Below are positions 10,887 to 22,668 of a DNA stretch of 64,000 nt, one piece after another; position 1 is the stretch's first letter, and each line of letters begins with the position of its first letter. Position numbers and translations under genes: made by a program. The DNA comes from Fasciola hepatica (taxonomy: Eukaryota > Platyhelminthes > Trematoda > Plagiorchiida > Fasciolidae). Under the pieces are notes generated by a model. That model was not told the DNA's origin. It saw nothing but the letters and a program-made list of their open reading frames with translations, and searched no databases. The stretch covers positions 9,830,001 to 9,894,000 of the forward strand of contig CANUEZ040000168.1 in NCBI GenBank assembly GCA_948099385.1. The letters are read 5' to 3'.

Positions 10887-11012
10887 CAATCTATCTGACT
10901 TAATCAACAGCAGCGTAAACGTGCACACCCCATACGTAACCGAGAACAAACACTAGAAAATGTTAGTTTCATCTGGTCCACTACTGGCCCCTCTCTCTCT
11001 CTTTAAAAAAAC

Positions 11013-11222
11013 TATGACAAACGATTCTTTTCTGGCCGAGGCGAATGCTGTATAAATCTTCGCACGCTTGCTCGTCTCGTTTTACATAGCGTTTCATGAA
11101 CATTTCTCCTTTTACGTTTCAGCTGATGTACTACAATTACTAGACGAGTAAAGCGTTCTCATTCTGACTCGGTCTTCTCAATCATACTGATTTTGCCGAA
11201 TCCGTTGCTGACCTACGTTTCA
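11013..11222 (+). repeat. 3' LTR of the outer Gypsy element
   Basis: Matches the 5' LTR from about 11048 to 11222, with a TATAAAT box at 11051-11057 and the hairpin arm at 11141-11152. A short A-rich tract precedes the presumed start. The copies differ at about 10 sites plus small indels, so this insertion is clearly older than the element nested in it. Confidence 0.7.
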
Positions 11223-11238
11223 ACAGCATACAACTATT

Positions 11239-11589
11239 TTAGGTGTCAAGAATTTTAGCCAGTGCAGTCTGTTGTCTTATCTGAAATAGTGTGTGGACGT
11301 TGAAGGCAGCCAAGTGAAGTGAACATTTAGGCTTAAGGACTGCATTCGATTTATACTCAACTCCTGAACTACTGCTTTCTTCAAAGCCACAATTGCCCGT
11401 GGCGTTTTGTATCGATCTTAAATTAAGGAATAAGAAGTTGGTAAAGTCCTTCACAAGAAACATGATGGAGGTTTCTGGGCGAATCACACTTCGCGGATGC
11501 CCACACCACAGAAAAAGTTTTTCTCTCGGAACCCTAACCGGAGCCTTTGATTCAAAAGTCAGATCCACAAGATAGTAAAGCGTTACCAC
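11239..11589 (-). pseudogene. RTE-like LINE fragment: 5' region and start of endonuclease
   Basis: The minus-strand frame ends with LHLAAFNVHTLFQIRQQ, the opening strand of an apurinic-type endonuclease. It parallels LNLGFFNVCTLMQASWQ at about 15600. The rest of the endonuclease does not follow: the outer Gypsy LTR begins 16 bp away. Either the Gypsy element inserted here or the LINE was already truncated. I could not find the continuation on the other side (before 1741). Confidence 0.6.
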
Positions 11590-12030
11590 AGCACAGGAAC
11601 GTGACCAAGAATCCGTGAAGGAACTCCTTCCGGTCTGTCACGTGAGACCTGATTGTTGCAACCATTCTGTCTTGTCTTCGTTGGTCCCTTGTTATCGATC
11701 CACTTTTCGGATTCAGTCCTCAGCCTCATGCACCCAATGGAGAAAGCGGAACGTAGACTGGGCAGCATCTTTTGGGCTAGAGGCCACCCACCTTAGGTGG
11801 GCGATAGTTGCCCAATGGAGTGCGATGACTTTTCCCACAGTCGACAGAAACCCCAGGTACTCCACTCCTACGTCCACCTAGTGGAGGTTTTCAGACCAGT
11901 AAACTGTTTCTCTCCGTGTTTGTTCACTGGACTGTCCTCTCTAGGGGCATAGTGGTTAGAACCATATGTAGTCCATCAACTGGTTCAGAGGACTGGACTT
12001 CGTCTGGCATCTTTCCATTGACCTGTCAGG
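11590..12030. other. Unassigned sequence between LINE fragments
   Basis: No domain or repeat was recognised. Given its neighbours it is probably decayed LINE sequence, but no motif supports this directly. Confidence 0.4.
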
Positions 12031-12099
12031 CATGATTGCATCTCCGGCTTAAGGAAGCCATCTTGCATAACTGTTTGGGTCATGGAGGCACGCAAGGCA

Positions 12100-12553
12100 C
12101 CTTACTTCGCCATGGTGATGGCACCACACGGAATACACAGTATAACTGCAAACGCACATTGACCGATCACTCTGACCAGACAGAAAGTGACAACACGATC
12201 GCCACTGTCCACGGTTCGCTGCCATATCCTCCAGTGTCTCCAGCCAACTGGTTGAGGTGTTTTGTAACCCAACCACGGAGATGCGAGGCACTCACCTTTT
12301 GTAAGTTAGCTGTACATGTTTTCACCCCCAGTTGCTACGTCATTTGTTGGTTTCCGTGTGGCTTCTTCTATTTCCGAGGAGTAACGGGAAGTAAGGCACG
12401 GTACGGAAGACGTATCTTCGTCATACCCAACACATGTCCCACCCAATGAAGTCTACTAAGCTGACTACGCGGCGACAGAATATCATCATCACCGTACAGT
12501 GTTAAACAGTAAGGCAGGCCCCACTTACCACTGCCTTTCTCACCATGTTGCAC
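12100..12553 (-). pseudogene. RTE-like LINE 3' end, copy 1
   Basis: The minus-strand frame at 12368-12553 contains SQLSRLHWVGHVLGM, matching IQLSRLRWLGRVLRM of the second copy (12858-13187). 12130-12480 aligns with 12645-13000 over the whole 3' UTR, sharing for example GTGACAACACGATCGCCACT. So two LINE 3' ends lie in direct order about 515 bp apart. Confidence 0.7.
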
Positions 12554-12857
12554 GTAGAATTAGAAAGTATGAATATACAAGATGGACAGGGACTGGACCT
12601 ACACGGATAGGAAAAGGAAACAACACCCTAACAGCCAACACACGGAATACACAGTCTAACTGCACAAACGCACATCGATCAATCATTCTGATTCGATAGA
12701 AAGTGACAACACGATCGCCACTGTACGCGGTTCGCTGCCATATCTTTCAATGTCTCCAACCAACTGGTTGAGGGATCTTTTGGACCCCAACCACGAAGAC
12801 GTGAAGCACCCACTTTTCCTAAGTCTGCTGTACATTTTCTCATTCCTCACTGCCACG

Positions 12858-14354
12858 TCATCTGTTGACCTCCACGTGGTCTCTTACACTCCCTAGGAGG
12901 AACGAAAAAATAGGACGGGATACTATAGACGTGTTTGCCATACGTAACACGCGCCCCAACCAACGAAGTCTACTAAGTTGGATACGCTGTGACAAAACGT
13001 TCTCCGAATTAATACCCAATATTCGATTTTTGACCTCAGCATTGCCTACTCGGCTACTCCACCCGATATTAGCGATACTACGTAAACATCGGTGGTCCAA
13101 AACCTCAAGACGACGAATATCTTCAGCATGCAGACTCCAAGTTCCGCAACCATACAACAAAACTGAACGCACTGCGGCACAGTACATCCGACCTTTTTAC
13201 TTCAGCGATATATCAAGTCGGCACCCCAGGTGCTTCAGTCCAGCGAAAGCCGCTCAAGCCTTGGATATCCGCGTGCTCACCTCTACTACAGTGCTCCCAT
13301 CCGTCGTCACGTTTCTGCCGAGGTAGGTGAAGTGGTCGACAACTGACAGCACCTCCCCATCGAGCATCAAGCTCTGAATCGTTGACGTCCAGTCTTGTAA
13401 CATCACCTTGCACTTTGAAGGTGCAAAGCGCATGCCGAATGGAGCTACAGCTCTCGCAAGTCTATCTAGTGCACGTTGCGCATGTTCCGTGCATTCGAAC
13501 AAGCAGACAACGTCGTCCGCGTAATCTAGGTCACAGATTCTCACTATATCCTAGCTAGATGCCCACATCCTGGAGATCTCGCAAGGCATTTTCCATTATT
13601 TCGTCCATGACGAAGTTAAACAAGAATGGAGAAATTGGACATTCTTGTCGATCACCGCTCGTCGTATCGAATGGACTAGGTAGTTCACTATAAACCCTTA
13701 TGCGGCCAAAAGCATGAGAGTTCGACGACCTCAGCAGATTCACCATCTTCTGCGCCATGCCTTCACGGTGAAGAGCACTGAGTGGCGCTGTCCGGTCAAC
13801 TGAATCGAAGGCGCCCTTCAGGTCAAGGAAAACCATTATTGTTGGTCAGCGGTGTGCGTGACGCGCCTTGAGTGTTTGACGAAGGGTGAAGACGTGATCG
13901 ATACATCCTCGACCTGGACAGAATCCAGCCTGTTGTTCGCAGGAGTTTCTCTCGCGAGGCGGTGTAAGACGGCGCGGCAAAATCGAGGGCCAATACCCTG
14001 ATGACTATCGGAATTAAGCCATTCCCACGATGATCACTGCATTCATTGCGTATTCATTTCTTGAAGATCGGTAGAATCAATGACTTATTCCATAATAACG
14101 GATGTACTTCTTTCAAAACGTCACAGATCAGAGCGTTAAATGGTTTTACTGCCGCACCACTGCCCATTTTGAAAGGAACTGAAGAGAGTCCGTCAGGGCC
14201 GGCCGCTTTCCCTCGCCTTAGCAATCGAATGCTCGAGTTTACTGCTTCTGATGGGGGCTCAAGTGATACTCCCCAAGGGATCGCAGTTGTTAACACAGGA
14301 GTAACCACATTAGCGAGCGGTCAGCTAAACTGCTTCTTGAAGCAGCCGACCTAA
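12858..14354 (-). pseudogene. Reverse transcriptase region of the RTE-like LINE
   Basis: Readable pieces on the minus strand, in order: 14308-14054, with RRGKAAGPDGLSSVPFKMG and LLWNKSLILPIFKK; 13836-13555, with MVFLDLKGAFDSVDRTA and a degraded GDRQECPISPFLFNFVMDEIM; 13544-13254, with the catalytic core DLDYADDVVCLFE and FGMRFAPSKCKVM; and 13187-12858, the C-terminal domain. Frameshifts and stops separate all four. The catalytic YADD is intact. The element would have copied its own RNA at a nicked target. Confidence 0.8.
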
Positions 14355-14899
14355 CGGTCCAGCCTTTACTCTTTTCCATGAATGGGCTCTTCACGCATAT
14401 CGTTTAAATGACCGTGGTTCGCCGTCCGACGATGTCGTGAATAAGTCTGAACAGTCTGACTCATCTGAGACAGCAGCTCTTTCCATTTATTTGGCTACCT
14501 TGATCCACCAGTTTTTGCGATCCTTCTTACGGCTTTCCATAGCTTTCTTCGTATCTTATTTATCTCCTTACAGTTCAAGAGCTGACGTTGTTATCCTATC
14601 AAACCGATCGACCCCCGCGAAATCCAGTGTCTTAGATGAACATAGGATCTAGGACCGCAGGCAAAACCTGCTGCCACGTGCGTTGCCCGCTTGATATTGG
14701 TCTAATGCTCATCCACACTACTGTTCGTCGTATGCTAACCTGTTCACAACCGGTACGGACTTCTGTGTCAGACAAACGTTGCACGGCTAAGTGAGTCTGC
14801 ATCGACTACCAGGGAGCTGGAGATAATGGGATTAAAACTAATGCATGGTCCAAATCTACGTAGGCGGACAAGTAGGATCTAGTTCTGAACAGAACTGCG

Positions 14900-15898
14900 T
14901 CACCGGTAGCTTACTGAGACGTGAGCAGTCCGACTCAGAGTGCCTGAAGCGTTAGGGCGCCATGTCGCCGTTCGAATCCAGTTATCGGAAGTTAGCACTA
15001 AACAGGAATAACCGATTGTCTGCGCAAAACTGGAGAACCCTATCCTCGTTATGTGCGCTGAGCGGGTAAAGCACAACGCCCACCTAAACAAACTTCTGAT
15101 GCACTAAGTTTGCCAACTTGTGCATTATAATCACCCGCTAGCACTACGATGTCAGAACCCTTGTTCAGGAGAACGAGAGTGGTGAGTTCATCATGGGACT
15201 TATCCTTCTGCATGTCAGAGCTGCAGTCTGTTGGAGCGTACGCCGAGACTACAAACAATCTGCGCTCAACACATCTATCCTTCCGAACGCCAACTGACTC
15301 CTGCGATCTCACAGCACATAACCGACTCTTAACCGGGATCCAGTCTAAAAGGACACCCTCGACCTTGTCAGTCAAGGCTATTCTCACACCACGCTGACCC
15401 GCAGCTCCGGCTACTGCGTCCTAAAGTGCGCAGGATATTCCTCGATGGGATACTAGGTGCACCCAGTTGAATAACGCCACTCGAACCCTGGACATGCGTT
15501 TCACTTACGCAACAGATATTGATCCTCGGAGAATCTATTGTGGGCGTTAGGCATGCCTGCCAACTGGCCTGCATGAGCGTACACACGTTAAAGAAGCCGA
15601 GATTTAGAGGCTGACGAGGATTAAGAAAATGTGAGTCACAGGACAGCGGATTATTTCCGACACTCAAACAATGAACCGTTACGTGCATCGGGCGTGTTTT
15701 CAGTGGGAGAATTATGGGTGGATAAAGGGGGCAAAGAGAAGTGGTTAGGACAAAAGACAGGTTGGATAAAAGAGGGGGCTCTGAGCAGTAGCCCACTTGT
15801 TCATTATCCACCCCGCTCGACGCAATGGGCGGCGCGGTCCCGATCATCCTGCACGACGACCGATGCAATATGGAATTCTTGGTAGTCATGCTGTTCAT
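14900..15898 (-). pseudogene. Endonuclease region of the RTE-like LINE
   Basis: 15898-15368 ends with LGFFNVCTLMQ and INICCVSETHVQGSSG, the N-terminal strands including the catalytic Glu (SET). 15387-15049 has FVVSAYAPTDCSSD and DIVVLAGDYNAQVG, the central GDYNA motif of such endonucleases. 15091-14900 carries the downstream part. The pieces are in different frames. Upstream of about 15620 the frame is probably 5' leader. Confidence 0.75.
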
Positions 15899-15899
15899 G

Positions 15900-17394
15900 G
15901 GAGATGTTGAGTACTGCTAGGGTGTACAGCCGGTGCAGTCTCATCGGCGTTGTCTGCCTGATGGCAACCAGCGACCTCTTGGTATTTCCTGACAGACCTT
16001 GAACAAGTGCATGCGCATACAGCAGTAGATGGATGCGCCTACGCTGCGCTTTTAAAGCAGTGTCAATTACGTTGTATCGATTGCTGGACTGTAGTTACTA
16101 GACTACGACGACACAGGCAAAACACGGAAGCCCCACATGTGCGCAAAGGCAGTTAGTGGTATCTTGTTACATGTCAGGGGAGCCCCCATCCTAAATGCCT
16201 AGATACGATAAAAAAACAGAGTCGACGAATCAACATTTTGAAATACACACAACACTAGATGGGAGGTTGGTAAGGCACTCTATAAGTCGACCGAGATGCA
16301 ATACTACTTGCACAATTGTACTGTCACGAGATATACGCCTGATTTAACAACACTGGGATGCGCCGACTAAATCAAAAACACAGAAATGTCTTGCTATCTC
16401 AGAACACGAGTGGATGCAGTGGACACAGTAGTCGAGTAAACCGAGAGGACACTTAGTTCCTGCTGCAATTATCGTTCCGATGATCACTTATCGATCGCCT
16501 GGAGTTCAACATGGATTAAATACCGCGAAGATGAAATAAAGGCTTGTGTAGTGAACCTCAGATGTTTAAACTACCCGCCTTAATCATTGTACCTTATTTT
16601 CCTTCTACCTTTCAGAAGTGAACACACTGAACGAACCAAGAGACCTGGACGACTGCCAAGACCAAGATCCCCATGGTCATGAATGAATGCCCACATTGGT
16701 AAGATGAACCCTGGACGTTTGTGACTTGTTGCCTTGCCTCCTGCCCCTTGAATCCCTCACGCTGTACATTTTGCTCCCTGGCTTGTGGGACGGATTAACT
16801 CACCAATATACGTTATCTGTAGACTGTGCTTCTACTGTGTTCATTGCCGTGCAGATTCATCAGTACTGTGTGTGATGTCGCCTGGCGACGAGCGAATAAC
16901 TAAATTGCTGAGTGACTCACCGACAATGTTGTCCATTTCAGACGGTTAACACCCCGGACTGTCGTGTCACTTGGATCCTCATTCCGTTGGACTTACTGGT
17001 AACGTGAATGTCACTTTTGTGCTCCTTACGCGTCAGGATACTACATTTTTGGCGACCCTGCCAGGATCCCTGTCATCCAGCGTTTCACACAAACCCCACC
17101 GACAGATCCTGCCAGCTGACCAGCTAAAATAATGTACAAACACTGAGGACAGTGTTCCTTCGTTGGGGGAGCAGTGTAATACGTTCAGACAGATCGCCAC
17201 TCCCATCTTTATCGGTGTAAGTGTTGATGCTTGCTGATGCACTTACTGAGCTCCGGCTCACCGATTTTTCTTTGTCTTTGCAGATCGCACACGAGCAACC
17301 CCCACGGAAGACACCGCATCCCGCATACTACACTAGTCCCGTACACCCCTAAGGACACTACCGAGTCAAGGTACATTCCAGTCTGATTAATTCC
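15900..17394. other. Unassigned, no supported gene
   Basis: Both strands are stop-rich and the few frames of 60-70 codons (for example 17033-17242 minus) show no motif. No repeat partner was seen in the window apart from the adjoining 17395-17700 repeat. Confidence 0.45.
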
Positions 17395-17700
17395 GTGATG
17401 CAAAGTGAACTGGTGCGCAAGGCCCCCCCCTCCAGAATCAATCAGGAATGTAGATACCCACAGAGTGTGACGTGCAGTAGCAGCTCACCCCCGAATAAGG
17501 TCACTGCTTCTTGCTCAGCTATACTGAGCGGGTCAAGATTCACTAAGATGCGCTGGGCGTTCTCGACTAGCAGACCGCCATCCGAAAGGAATATGAACCG
17601 CTTGTTCGATCATCCGCGCCCAACACACTTCCACTTGTCTGAGCACGGGCTCAAGTTGCTAACATGAACAAAAAGCTGAGTGATGTCATTTCCTACCTAA
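17395..17700. repeat. Dispersed repeat, copy 2 (paired with 1330-1640)
   Basis: Same family as 1330-1640; the best match runs 17538-17690. Divergence between copies looks considerable (roughly a quarter of positions differ by eye), so it is an old repeat. Confidence 0.6.
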
Positions 17701-18067
17701 TTCTGATCATTCATGAAGTTCCTTTATATACACCAATCATGGACAAGTGCCGTTCGGGATAACCATGAAGCCGTTTGATTCCCCACAAGAGATAGCCACA
17801 TAAAAGCAAGAGTGGTCTCGCCAATTAGCACCACTAACAAAAATGGTACAAACTCGAATAAGACACTTACACGAATTGCAGCCACCTGGTCACCAGTAAG
17901 CACACTGCGAGCGGCAAAAGTCAAACTGCAACACTCATAATAAGTGAGGCAACCCATAAGTATAAAACTACCCCAGAAAGCAACACGTGCATAGGAAAAG
18001 ATTCAATTCAGTCAGTGATTGAACGTCTCAATAAAATTTTATAAATCTGTTGTACAGTAGAAATAGA
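17701..18067. other. Region downstream of PCNA
   Basis: Contains the presumed PCNA 3' UTR. No canonical AATAAA is seen on the minus strand within about 120 nt of the stop; a TATAAA-like variant lies near 18040. Nothing else was recognised. Confidence 0.45.
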
Positions 18068-19043
<976 letters not shown>

Positions 19044-19079
19044 TTCAGTTCAGTTCAGTTCAGTTCAGTTCAGTTCAGT
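19044..19079. repeat. TTCAG pentanucleotide array (CTGAA tail of the LINE)
   Basis: About seven TTCAG units. On the minus strand they form a CTGAA repeat ending the CR1-like LINE. A shorter version sits at 27304-27324, and a degenerate one at 36014-36033, each at the same LINE 3' boundary. Confidence 0.9.
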
Positions 19080-19351
19080 CTGCACAGGACAGGTAATGGC
19101 CACGGCCAATCGAGCGTCCAGAATTCCTTCGATGGTATGCACACCAGTTATGCACCCACCACTGCCTAGTGTATTTCGTCGAATCCCCGCTAAAAATGAG
19201 AGGGAAACGGAAAACCTCATCGCACATCAACTGCGAGAGACATTATGCATCGTGAGCGTTCACTGAGACAGTATGCAATGAGGGAAAAAGTCTGCTAAAA
19301 CATACTCCAAAAGGACCACAGTGCTACCCGTCATCCATCTAGTTAATATTC

Positions 19352-22279
19352 TTAAGGCTCACTACAAGGAAAGATCTCGTACCACTTGCGATCAAGGGCA
19401 CTTTTGAAGGATTGGACTGTCTGCAGATCTACCATTTCACCAGGCAGACCGTTCCAACTGTTCACTACCCTGTTGCTGAAGAAGTGCGATCTAGCCATCA
19501 ACCTAGATCGGGCTTTTATCAACTTCTTTTCATGTCCCCTTGTTCTGGAGTCTACGGCCAATTGGAATAGACTATCTGGTCTGAGGCCAGAAAAGCCCTT
19601 CATTACCTTGAACGTTTCTATGAGATCCCCTCGACGTCTCCTCCTTTCCAACGAGAAGAGATTCAGGTCACAGAGTCTCTGCTCGTAAGTCTTACCCCTC
19701 TGCCCTTCAACCATCCGCGTGGCGAGACGTTGGACTTTCTCTAGGCAGGCGGCGTCCTTTTTGTAGAAGGGTGACCAAGCCTGCACACTACCTTCTAAAT
19801 GAGGTCGTACTATAGCCATGTAAATAGGTACGAATACCTCCGGCTTCCGGCAAGACAAAGCCGATCGCAGTCTAAAGAGCTCCCCACGAGCCTTATGCGC
19901 AGCCGCGTTGCACTGCTCCGACCATTTGAAGTCACTTTTCATGATGATCCCCAGGTCTTTAACCCTACTGGCTGCCTCTACGGTGAACAGCCCTTGATCA
20001 TGAGCGACAGTTAGGCTCTCTGTTGCCCTTGACAACAAATGGCTTTTTTGAGCGTTTAGAGGTAAGTCCCATTTGTATGCCCAGTTTAGGACGGTGCCTA
20101 TTTCCCTGCCCAAGTCCGCCCTACCCTTAGATCCAACAATCTTCACATCATCCGCAAAAATAAAGCTGGGCGATTGAAGAGTGGATGCTAGGTCATTAAT
20201 AAATAACAAGAATAGGACCGGGCCTAGGACGGATCCCTGAGGTACACCACTGGTGACGTTCACCAAACTGGAGCACCTGTCCCCCACTTTGACGTAAAAC
20301 GTCCTGTGGGAGAGGAAGTCCTCCAGCCACCTATATACTGGCCCACCTATCCCGAAAGTCTCCATCTTGCATAGCAAAAGACGATGATTAACGAAGTCGA
20401 ACGCCTTGCTAAAGTCGAGGTAACATACCTCAACATGCTTACCTTCGTCCAGTCGTCGAGTTACTTCATCTAAGAAGCACAGGAGATTGGTCAGACAAGA
20501 TCTATTTTTCAGGAATCCGTGTTGCGCCGGGCTTAGCATGGAGTGCTGCAGTAAGTGCTGGCAGATATGAGCACGGATGATCTTCTCGAGAACTTTACAG
20601 AGAATGCTAGTTAGGCTTACCGGCCTGTAGTTCTGCACATCCGACTTAGGCCCACTCTTATGTATTGCCACGACTGCCGCGACTTTCCAGTCCTGAGGCA
20701 GCTTTCCCTGGTCCAACGTGGATCTATACAATCTGCATACCGATGGAGCTATGATATCCGCCAACGGCTTGATGATAGCTGGATGAATGCCATCTGGGCC
20801 CGCTGACTTGTGGCTGTTTAACTCCTGTAGGTACTTACGCACGCATTCCTCTGAAAGATCTAGCTCGTTTAACTGAGGAGGATGTATCAGCGCCAGATCT
20901 ACTAGTACCCCACTATCTATCCTATGTACACTACCAAAGTATTCTCCCAGGGCGTCTGCTTTGCCCTGGTCGTCAGTGACAATACCATATTCTCTAGTGG
21001 ATAGCGGACCTACGGCATTTCTTGTTGAGCCTTTAGACTGTACATAGCTGTAGAACTTCTTCGGCTGTTGTCTTACAGACTGGGCCAATTTCAGCTCAAA
21101 TTCCCTCTTAGAAGTTCTCAAAAGGCTTACAGTCTCGTTTCTCAGCTTCGTATAGCGATTCCAGGCTAGCTGGCTGCCGGAAGCTTTGTACTGGTTCCAA
21201 TAGCGGTTTCTACGTCTGATGGCCTTGGCTATTGCAGCCTTCCACCACATGGGCTTGCCCTCCCCACTCCTTCGTTTTAGGGGTGCGAACTCTTCCTGTA
21301 GGGCAGTCAGGGATCCTTTTATGGCCTGCCAGCGCTCCTCCACAGTAGCCTCCTCTGGCGCGTCCCAGGTCAAACCCATCGCCCTATTACGAAGCCTATC
21401 TATGTCCATACTACCGAAATTCCTAATCAGCCTTGAGGGTACCTTCGGTTGCCGCATGCATAGAACTATTTTGACACACACGTGGTCACTCTTTCCCAGC
21501 GGTGCACAATAATGCAGTCCAGCCACATCGTTGGGGAAGTTCGTTATAGCTAGATCCAGCAGGGATGGAACGCATCCAGTCCTATATCTGGTATTCTCCC
21601 TAATATGCTGATGCAACGCATTGTCATGCAGCCATTCTAAGTAGCTTTGCTCCTCCGATCCCGGCACGCAGACCTCAGCCACCCAGTCGATGTGCGGAAG
21701 ATTGAAGTCACCCACTATGAGGGTCTTTTGTGCGTCCTTAACTAGTTCAGTCAAAGTCCGCAGCAAGCAAACGTCCTCTTCGTGGTTAGTGCTTGGTGCC
21801 CTGTAGACACAGACGACGTTAACCCTTCTGCCTGGAAGGATGATCGTAACAGCGCATAGCTGGATATTGCGAGTGCACATCTTGGTCTGGGACTCAAGGT
21901 GGTTTGCACCTGACCTAACGAGGATGGCTACTCCACCACCAAGGTAATCTTGTTCCCGATCCTGCCTGTAGGCTGCAAAGCTGTTACTTATTAGGCCTGG
22001 CACATGGTCTTCTTCAGAAAGCCACGTTTCCGTGACGGCAACTATTGATGCTTTCTGTTCGTCAGCGGTTTTGGCAAGTTCCGCCCATTTGTTTCTAATA
22101 CTACACGCGTTAGTATATAACACCACCGCGTTTGCTCCGTCGCCTAGGTGTCTTTTTTCATTCATTCCTGACTGTTTCTCAGGCGCAACGCCTGAGATGA
22201 TGGCACGTTTTTTGCTTCCGATGTCCCCACTGGGGTGCATGAAGCCGGCTGATGGTCCAGAATTTCTGACGACTCCCAA
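19352..22279 (-). CDS. LINE ORF2: AP-like endonuclease and reverse transcriptase
   Basis: 975 residues, uninterrupted. The endonuclease occupies about residues 50-270, with LYTNACSIRNKW, VAVTETWLSEED, LIVGDFNLPHIDW and the terminal GKSDHVCV. The RT follows from about 480, with SAGPDGIHP, NYRPVSLTSILCKVLEKI, HGFLKNRSCLTNL, CYLDFSKAFDFVNH, GVPQGSVLGPVLFLLFIND and the catalytic IFADDVKI. The C-terminal region ends with HFFSNRVVNSWNGLP. It nicks DNA and copies the element's RNA there. All catalytic motifs are present. The first part overlaps ORF1 (22162-22668) in another frame, and the true start may lie a little inside. Family: CR1/Jockey-like. Confidence 0.93.
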   Translation of the reverse strand: MGVVRNSGPSAGFMHPSGDIGSKKRAIISGVAPEKQSGMNEKRHLGDGANAVVLYTNACSIRNKWAELAKTADEQKASIVAVTETWLSEEDHVPGLISNSFAAYRQDREQDYLGGGVAILVRSGANHLESQTKMCTRNIQLCAVTIILPGRRVNVVCVYRAPSTNHEEDVCLLRTLTELVKDAQKTLIVGDFNLPHIDWVAEVCVPGSEEQSYLEWLHDNALHQHIRENTRYRTGCVPSLLDLAITNFPNDVAGLHYCAPLGKSDHVCVKIVLCMRQPKVPSRLIRNFGSMDIDRLRNRAMGLTWDAPEEATVEERWQAIKGSLTALQEEFAPLKRRSGEGKPMWWKAAIAKAIRRRNRYWNQYKASGSQLAWNRYTKLRNETVSLLRTSKREFELKLAQSVRQQPKKFYSYVQSKGSTRNAVGPLSTREYGIVTDDQGKADALGEYFGSVHRIDSGVLVDLALIHPPQLNELDLSEECVRKYLQELNSHKSAGPDGIHPAIIKPLADIIAPSVCRLYRSTLDQGKLPQDWKVAAVVAIHKSGPKSDVQNYRPVSLTSILCKVLEKIIRAHICQHLLQHSMLSPAQHGFLKNRSCLTNLLCFLDEVTRRLDEGKHVEVCYLDFSKAFDFVNHRLLLCKMETFGIGGPVYRWLEDFLSHRTFYVKVGDRCSSLVNVTSGVPQGSVLGPVLFLLFINDLASTLQSPSFIFADDVKIVGSKGRADLGREIGTVLNWAYKWDLPLNAQKSHLLSRATESLTVAHDQGLFTVEAASRVKDLGIIMKSDFKWSEQCNAAAHKARGELFRLRSALSCRKPEVFVPIYMAIVRPHLEGSVQAWSPFYKKDAACLEKVQRLATRMVEGQRGKTYEQRLCDLNLFSLERRRRRGDLIETFKVMKGFSGLRPDSLFQLAVDSRTRGHEKKLIKARSRLMARSHFFSNRVVNSWNGLPGEMVDLQTVQSFKSALDRKWYEIFPCSEP

Positions 22280-22668
22280 TCCATCTCTATAGGAGTGGCC
22301 ACAACATCCAGACTGGTAGGGATCACGCTGTCATCTATCTTCGGGCAGCACTGCCAATTTTCGTCTTCCAGCGCATCTTCAATTACAACTATTAGCGACC
22401 CCGCACGTGGCTTCTTTACTATTGCCGGGGTCGGGGCCTGAGAGCCGAGTACGGCATTCCGCTGAACTTTTAGATTTCTCACCAGCGCCCTGGCTGGTCG
22501 AGCAAGGATACCTCTTGGGGCTAGACCACCAGGCCTTACCCTATGTTCGTCCGGCACAATCTGGTATCTGCCCTTTGTAATCTGAGCTACTACCGCTGCC
22601 CTCGCCAGCAGTCTATCCCGGGTAGCCTCATCTGCGAACTCCACCAGTATTGGTCTCGCACGAAGTTC
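22162..22668 (-). pseudogene. LINE ORF1, C-terminal part (5' truncated)
   Basis: The frame begins in RPILVEFADEATRDRLLAR, the same segment found in the ORF1 at 34553-35620, and ends just inside ORF2 (overlap 22162-22279). It contains VVAQITKGRYQIVPD and a Pro/Arg-rich linker. ORF1 proteins of this class bind RNA. The N-terminal PHD-like finger seen in the other copy is absent because of truncation. Confidence 0.75.

Larger units (their letters stand above)
1741..11222 (+). mobile_element. Old Ty3/Gypsy retrotransposon (outer element), interrupted
   Basis: A plus-strand LTR retrotransposon with Gag, protease, RT, RNase H and integrase remnants in the Ty3/Gypsy order, flanked by related LTRs of about 210 bp (about 1741-1951 and 11013-11222). 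Its gag is split by a complete, younger, oppositely oriented Gypsy element at 2331-7745. The coding region is broken by stops and frameshifts in gag, protease, pol and integrase, so it is not autonomous. The Gag has two zinc knuckles and the RT has YVDN where most RTs have YVDD, so it is a different lineage from the CsRn1-type elements nearby. The 5' boundary of each LTR is inferred; the shared core (1778-1951 and 11051-11222) is firm. Confidence 0.85.
12560..15898 (-). mobile_element. RTE-like non-LTR retrotransposon, decayed
   Basis: A minus-strand LINE running from the 5' end near 15898 to a 3' end near 12560, with endonuclease, RT and C-terminal region in order but in many frames. It is dead as a coding unit. 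RTE-type elements carry an apurinic-type endonuclease and an RT and insert by target-primed reverse transcription. The family call rests on the endonuclease opening and on the C-terminal SVLLYGCGTWSLHAEDIRRL and LDHRCLRSIANIGW motifs. Confidence 0.75.
19044..22668 (-). mobile_element. CR1-like LINE with intact ORF2 (5' truncated in ORF1)
   Basis: A minus-strand non-LTR element with the C-terminal half of ORF1, a complete ORF2, a 3' UTR of about 270 bp and a CTGAA-repeat tail. The 5' end at about 22668 lies inside ORF1, compared with the ORF1 at 34553-35620. It abuts an older 3' fragment of a related LINE (22669-22998) in head-to-tail order. ORF2 has no stop or frameshift, so the copy is young. 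Confidence 0.88.

Noticed and set aside
11239..11589. Target-site continuity of the RTE LINE across the outer Gypsy element
   Set aside because: The endonuclease continuation could not be found upstream of 1741, so insertion into this LINE is not demonstrated.
19044..19079. TTCAG array as a telomeric or satellite repeat
   Set aside because: It occurs only at LINE 3' ends in the window and is short; it is a LINE tail.
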